DNA of 64,000 bases, taken from contig CAIYBN010000115.1 of assembly GCA_903924465.1 (NCBI GenBank), positions 38,003-102,002 on the forward strand, written 5' to 3'. Below are positions 60,768 to 64,000 of this stretch, piece by piece; position 1 is the stretch's first letter; each line of letters starts with the position of its first letter. A model generated the notes under the pieces. That model saw only the letters and a program-made list of their open reading frames with translations, did no database searches and was not told where the DNA came from. The DNA is from an uncultured Myxococcales bacterium (GTDB lineage: Bacteria > Myxococcota_A > UBA9042). The translations under genes were made by a program, and so were the position numbers.

Positions 60768-62636
60768 ATGACACCGACGCAACATCGCACCGAACTGGCC
60801 ATCGACATCGCGCTGGCGTGGCTGCTGGTGTGGTTCCTGTACCGCGCCGGGCTGCACGTTTCACTGCATTCTGCGATGGTTTGGGCGGGCGCGTGGCAGG
60901 ATCTGGCGTGGACGGGCGTGGCGACCTTGGCCGCGTTGCTTCTGGGCTGGCGGTGGCACTGGACGGGTGTGCTGCTGACGCTGCCAATTCTGACGTTTTG
61001 CGTGCTGGATGCCCGCGCCTACGCCGTGCTGCTGACGGCGCTGCACCAAGGCGTGGACCAGACGTGGGTGCGCGACGCGTACCTGTCCGGTGAGCTGCTG
61101 GCGGTCGATGCCAATACCCAACCGAGCGACGTCGCGCTGATCGCAGGCGCCCCCTTGCTGCTGCTCACCTTGCGGTGGCTGCCCCATGGGCGCGCGCGGG
61201 TGCGGCCGGGCATCGTGCTCGTGCTCGCGGCGTTCTTTCTGCTGGTGAGCCAGTTGGCGCCGGCCCGAACGGCGGAATGGCCTGTGGACACGGTGCAGAA
61301 TCCATTTGGCTACCTGGTTTTTCACGAGCCGGAGCTGGAAATGGCCGGCTTTCCGGTGGCGGAACCTCTCGCGGCCGACGTTTCGCTGGTGCAAGCGCTG
61401 CGGGCGACGGATTCGCGGCTGGTGGATCCAGCGCCGGTGACGAAGATCTTGCCGCCGCCCGCGGAGAAGCCTTGGAACGTGGTGTGGATCATCATGGAGT
61501 CGACGGGCACGCGCTATTTTGCCGGCGAAACCTTCCCCAACCAGCCGCCGATGCCGACGCTGCGCCAGCTGGCGGACGAAGGTTGGTATCTCGCGCAGCA
61601 CCAGTCGCCGTCCAACTCGAGCGCGACGAGCATCTTTGCCATGCTGAGCGGGCTGATTCCCGCGCCGCAGATGAAGATGTTCGCGATCCAGCCGGAGAAC
61701 TACATTCCGGCGCTGCCGCGGTTCCTGCCCAAGGCGTACGAACGGTTTTTGTACACGCCCGGCAAGCTCTCGTATTTCTTCCCCAAGCCGTTCCTGCAGC
61801 ACTCCGGGCTGACGGAGCTGGTTGGCTTCGACGAGTCGCCGGTGACGCAGGTGCCGCCGGGGGAAGGGCTGTGCAAGGACGAAATCGCCGTGATGACGAC
61901 GTTCCTGCAGCGTCTGGGACGCGCGCACGAGCCGTTCCTGGGCATTTACTACAGCTACGTGCCGCATTGGCCCTACACGGATTATGGTCCGGCGACGCGG
62001 CGTTACGCCGGGCAAGGGCGGATGGACCAGTATCACAACAGCCTCTGGCTGCTGGACACCCAAATCGCCCGTGTGGTGGCACAGCTGCGGCAGCAGGGCG
62101 TGCTGGATCGGACGATTTTGGTGCTGACCGGTGATCACGGCGAGGCTTTTGGCCAGCACCCGCGCAATTGGGCGCACGCGCGGGGCAGCTACCGCGAAAA
62201 CTTTGAAACGCCCGCGGTGCTGTGGCAGCCGAAGCTGTTTGCGCCGCGGCGGATTGAGCAGCCGACCCAGCACATCGACCTTTTGCCGACGCTTTTGGAC
62301 GCGATGCGGATTCCCTACGACGATGCGCTACTGCAGGGCGAGTCGCTGTTCCAGGATCACAGCCGCCGCAAAGTGCAGTTCTTCTGGGCGAATGAAGGCA
62401 TGGTGACCGCGCAGCGTGCGGACGGCATCAAGATGTCCTGGTCGCCGCTGGACAAGCGCTGCCGGGTGCTGGACTTGCACGCCGATCGCGGGGAGCTGCA
62501 TCCCCAGCCGTGCGAGCGACAACCGGAGCTGCTGCGCCTGCTCAAGTGGTTCCACGACGACCAGCTCGCGCGACTGCCGGCCTACAGCGAGGCGGTGCGG
62601 ACGGGCAGGGCGTTCCACGGACACGCGCCGCCGTAG
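60768..62636 (+). CDS. LtaS/sulfatase-like membrane phosphatase-superfamily enzyme
   Basis: The 622-residue protein has five TM helices in the first ~165 residues and a large periplasmic alkaline-phosphatase-fold domain. Metal and nucleophile segments are visible: VVWIIMESTGTRYF (Glu244), SPSNSSATSIFAMLSGL (a Ser/Thr nucleophile at about 280-288), and VLTGDHGEAFGQHPRN with Asp-His metal ligands. This layout is that of LtaS-like phosphoglycerol or OpgB-type phosphoethanolamine/phosphoglycerol transferases, but substrate cannot be read from sequence. The start ATG 60768 has a poor ribosome-binding site. Its stop is 15 bases from that of dinB. Confidence 0.85.
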   Translation: MTPTQHRTELAIDIALAWLLVWFLYRAGLHVSLHSAMVWAGAWQDLAWTGVATLAALLLGWRWHWTGVLLTLPILTFCVLDARAYAVLLTALHQGVDQTWVRDAYLSGELLAVDANTQPSDVALIAGAPLLLLTLRWLPHGRARVRPGIVLVLAAFFLLVSQLAPARTAEWPVDTVQNPFGYLVFHEPELEMAGFPVAEPLAADVSLVQALRATDSRLVDPAPVTKILPPPAEKPWNVVWIIMESTGTRYFAGETFPNQPPMPTLRQLADEGWYLAQHQSPSNSSATSIFAMLSGLIPAPQMKMFAIQPENYIPALPRFLPKAYERFLYTPGKLSYFFPKPFLQHSGLTELVGFDESPVTQVPPGEGLCKDEIAVMTTFLQRLGRAHEPFLGIYYSYVPHWPYTDYGPATRRYAGQGRMDQYHNSLWLLDTQIARVVAQLRQQGVLDRTILVLTGDHGEAFGQHPRNWAHARGSYRENFETPAVLWQPKLFAPRRIEQPTQHIDLLPTLLDAMRIPYDDALLQGESLFQDHSRRKVQFFWANEGMVTAQRADGIKMSWSPLDKRCRVLDLHADRGELHPQPCERQPELLRLLKWFHDDQLARLPAYSEAVRTGRAFHGHAPP

Positions 62637-62651
62637 CCGCATTTCCTGCCG

Positions 62652-63863
62652 TCACTCTTCCGGCAGCTTTCCAGTCGGCAGACCGAAGCGCTCCGCCGCG
62701 CCCAGCTCCGAGCCGCGCTGCACCGCGCCTTTGCCAAAACGTTCGCGCAGGTTGTCGAGCGCGCGATCCAGCTTGTCGTTCTTCTTGCGCGCCGTTTCGC
62801 CAAACAGCAGGCCCTGAATCGGCGCACTTTCGGGCTGGAGGTCGTACGCCGCGACGCCGATGAGGCGAAAGCGCTGGCTGACGTCAAAGTGCGCGAGCAG
62901 ATGACAGGCTTCCTCGTAGAGCGCGGCGCTGCTGTTCGCCGGCGGACGCAACACGCCTTGCCGCGTCAGGTTCTGGAACTTGTGCGTCTTCAGCTTGACC
63001 CGCACGCCGCCTGCGCGCAGGCCCGCCCGACGCAGCCGCCGCGCCACGCGATCCGCGGCCCGCAGCACATACGGCTCGATGGCCGCGCGCCCGGACACGT
63101 CGACGTCGAGCGTCTCCTCCGAACCGATGCTCTGCGCGTCGCGGTCCGCGACCACCGGCCGCGGGTCGTCGGCATGCGCCAGCGCCCACACGTGCGCACC
63201 GAGGGATCCGAGGCGCTGCTTGAGCCACAGCGGATCGGCAGCCGCGACATCGCCAATCGTCCGCAAGTCCAGGTTGCGCAGCAGCTCCTCGCCGCGCTTG
63301 CCCACGCCCCAGAGGCGGGAAATCGGCAGCGGCGCGAGGAACGTGACCATGTCCTCGGGCGCGACGACCAGCAGGCCATCGGGCTTGCGGATATCGCTCG
63401 CCACTTTGGCGACATACTTGCAGCCCGACACGCCCACCGACACATTCAGCCCGCCAGTCGCGCGTTTGACCGCCGCCTTGACGTTACGCGCCACGACATC
63501 CGGCGGTCCCAGCAGCCGCTCGGCGCCCGTCAGGTCGACAAACGCCTCGTCCAGGGACAGCGGCTCGACGCGCGGCGAGAAATCGCCGAAGACGGTCATG
63601 ATTTGCTCGGAAACCTCGGCGTACCGCTGCATCCGCGGCGGCACGATGATGGCCTGCGGACAGCGGCGCTTCGCTTCCACCATCGGCATCGCGCTGCCGA
63701 CGCCGAAGGGCCGCGCTTCGTAACTCGCCGTCGAGACCACCGAGCGTGGATGGTCCACGCCGATGAGCAGCGGCTTGCCCCGCAGCGCCGGATTGTCGAG
63801 TTGCTCGACGGACGCGTAGAAAGCGTCCATGTCGGCGTGGAGGATGATGCGGGGCCAGGGCAT
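62652..63863 (-). CDS. dinB: DNA polymerase IV (Y family)
   Basis: The translesion polymerase DinB carries IILHADMDAFYASVEQLDNP with the catalytic Asp pair, VVSTASYEARPFGVGSAMPM, the catalytic SLDEAFVDLTG and GVSGCKYVAKVASDIRKPDG. The thumb and little-finger domains follow (LWGVGKRGEELLRNLDLRTI and RVKLKTHKFQNLTRQ). ATG 63863 (MPWPRIILHAD) gives 403 residues; the frame is open further upstream to 63950, but that part has no family match and no ribosome-binding site is clear. No LexA box was recognised in the visible upstream bases. Confidence 0.94.
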   Translation of the reverse strand: MPWPRIILHADMDAFYASVEQLDNPALRGKPLLIGVDHPRSVVSTASYEARPFGVGSAMPMVEAKRRCPQAIIVPPRMQRYAEVSEQIMTVFGDFSPRVEPLSLDEAFVDLTGAERLLGPPDVVARNVKAAVKRATGGLNVSVGVSGCKYVAKVASDIRKPDGLLVVAPEDMVTFLAPLPISRLWGVGKRGEELLRNLDLRTIGDVAAADPLWLKQRLGSLGAHVWALAHADDPRPVVADRDAQSIGSEETLDVDVSGRAAIEPYVLRAADRVARRLRRAGLRAGGVRVKLKTHKFQNLTRQGVLRPPANSSAALYEEACHLLAHFDVSQRFRLIGVAAYDLQPESAPIQGLLFGETARKKNDKLDRALDNLRERFGKGAVQRGSELGAAERFGLPTGKLPEE

Positions 63864-63937
63864 GGGCGACCGGAAGCGCGGGGCAGGAGCGCGCCGATGG
63901 GCCATCATCGACGAGTGACGCGTGGTTGTCGAACCCA

Positions 63938-64000
63938 AACGCGCGCGCAATCAGGGCAGGAACAGGAAACCGGAAGCACTAACGCGCGCCCAATCAGGGC
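63938..64000. repeat. Two-copy direct repeat at the right edge
   Basis: The 20-mers at 63938-63957 and 63981-64000 differ at one base (AACGCGCGCGCAATCAGGGC and the copy with C at position 10). The period is 43 bases. The second copy ends on the last base of the window, so the array may continue beyond it. Confidence 0.55.

Noticed and set aside
63938..64000. CRISPR array at the right edge
   Set aside because: Only two copies are visible, the repeat is 20 bases and simple GC-rich, and there are no cas genes in the window.

Overview
The window comes from a GC-rich, Gram-negative bacterium. Evidence for an outer membrane includes a TolC-type outer-membrane factor, an RND pump, apolipoprotein N-acyltransferase and several lipoproteins. 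The style fits the former Deltaproteobacteria (Myxococcota, Bradymonadota and relatives): Cys-rich CxxDxDC-type lipoproteins, an NtrC-type sigma-54 activator, a hemerythrin-GGDEF protein and a giant Ig-like lipoprotein. The exact phylum is an inference; there is no rRNA in the window.

Positions 1-583 hold the 3' part of a Uma2-family nuclease gene. From a promoter near 768 to 19847 runs one co-oriented ribosomal superoperon of 31 genes: rpsL-rpsG-fusA, then the S10, spc and alpha clusters down to rpoA and rplQ, with secY, adk, infA and the short rpmJ. The usual rplC (L3), rpmD (L30), tuf and map are missing from their expected slots. The rplC and rpmD slots each hold a two-tier RNA-like hairpin, and the rpmD slot also has a good internal promoter.

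19920-29396 carries envelope and RNA-modification genes: a winged-helix regulator with a degenerate receiver domain facing lnt, an RsuA/RluB-type pseudouridine synthase, a UDP-GlcNAc 2-epimerase, and a three-gene ABC exporter operon (membrane-anchored protein, ATPase, permease). The permease carries a 14-cysteine insertion in its extracytoplasmic domain. A small membrane protein and a CPBP-family protein follow. 29499-36988 holds a LysM lipoprotein, a Cys-rich lipoprotein with about 70 cysteines, a shrunken asparagine-synthetase-like protein, a GST-like protein, and a two-domain protein joining an AttH/CrtC-type lipocalin module to a GGPP-synthase-like domain. An FMN reductase and a small membrane protein close this part.

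37326-43261 encodes a complete CzcCBA-type heavy-metal efflux system. A two-TM potassium channel with RCK domain, an esterase, a decayed Cys-rich/jelly-roll surface-protein gene, a Lys/Glu-rich secreted protein and a hemerythrin-GGDEF diguanylate cyclase follow. 47767-55902 is one gene for a 2711-residue lipoprotein built of about 29 bacterial Ig-like (Big_2) units, including a 440-residue block duplicated in tandem.

A 459-bp gap with a possible three-way-junction RNA leads to a mannose-1-phosphate guanylyltransferase-like gene. Then come a PAS histidine kinase, a stand-alone receiver and an NtrC-type regulator, a LtaS/sulfatase-like membrane enzyme and dinB. Several convergent gene pairs abut with 0-15 bp between stop codons.

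The strongest leads for new biology are the AttH/CrtC-GGPPS fusion (33975-36224), the Cys-rich ABC permease (26906-28579), the structured elements in the missing rplC and rpmD slots, and the candidate RNA at 56111-56219. All RNA structures were paired by eye and need folding and covariation tests.
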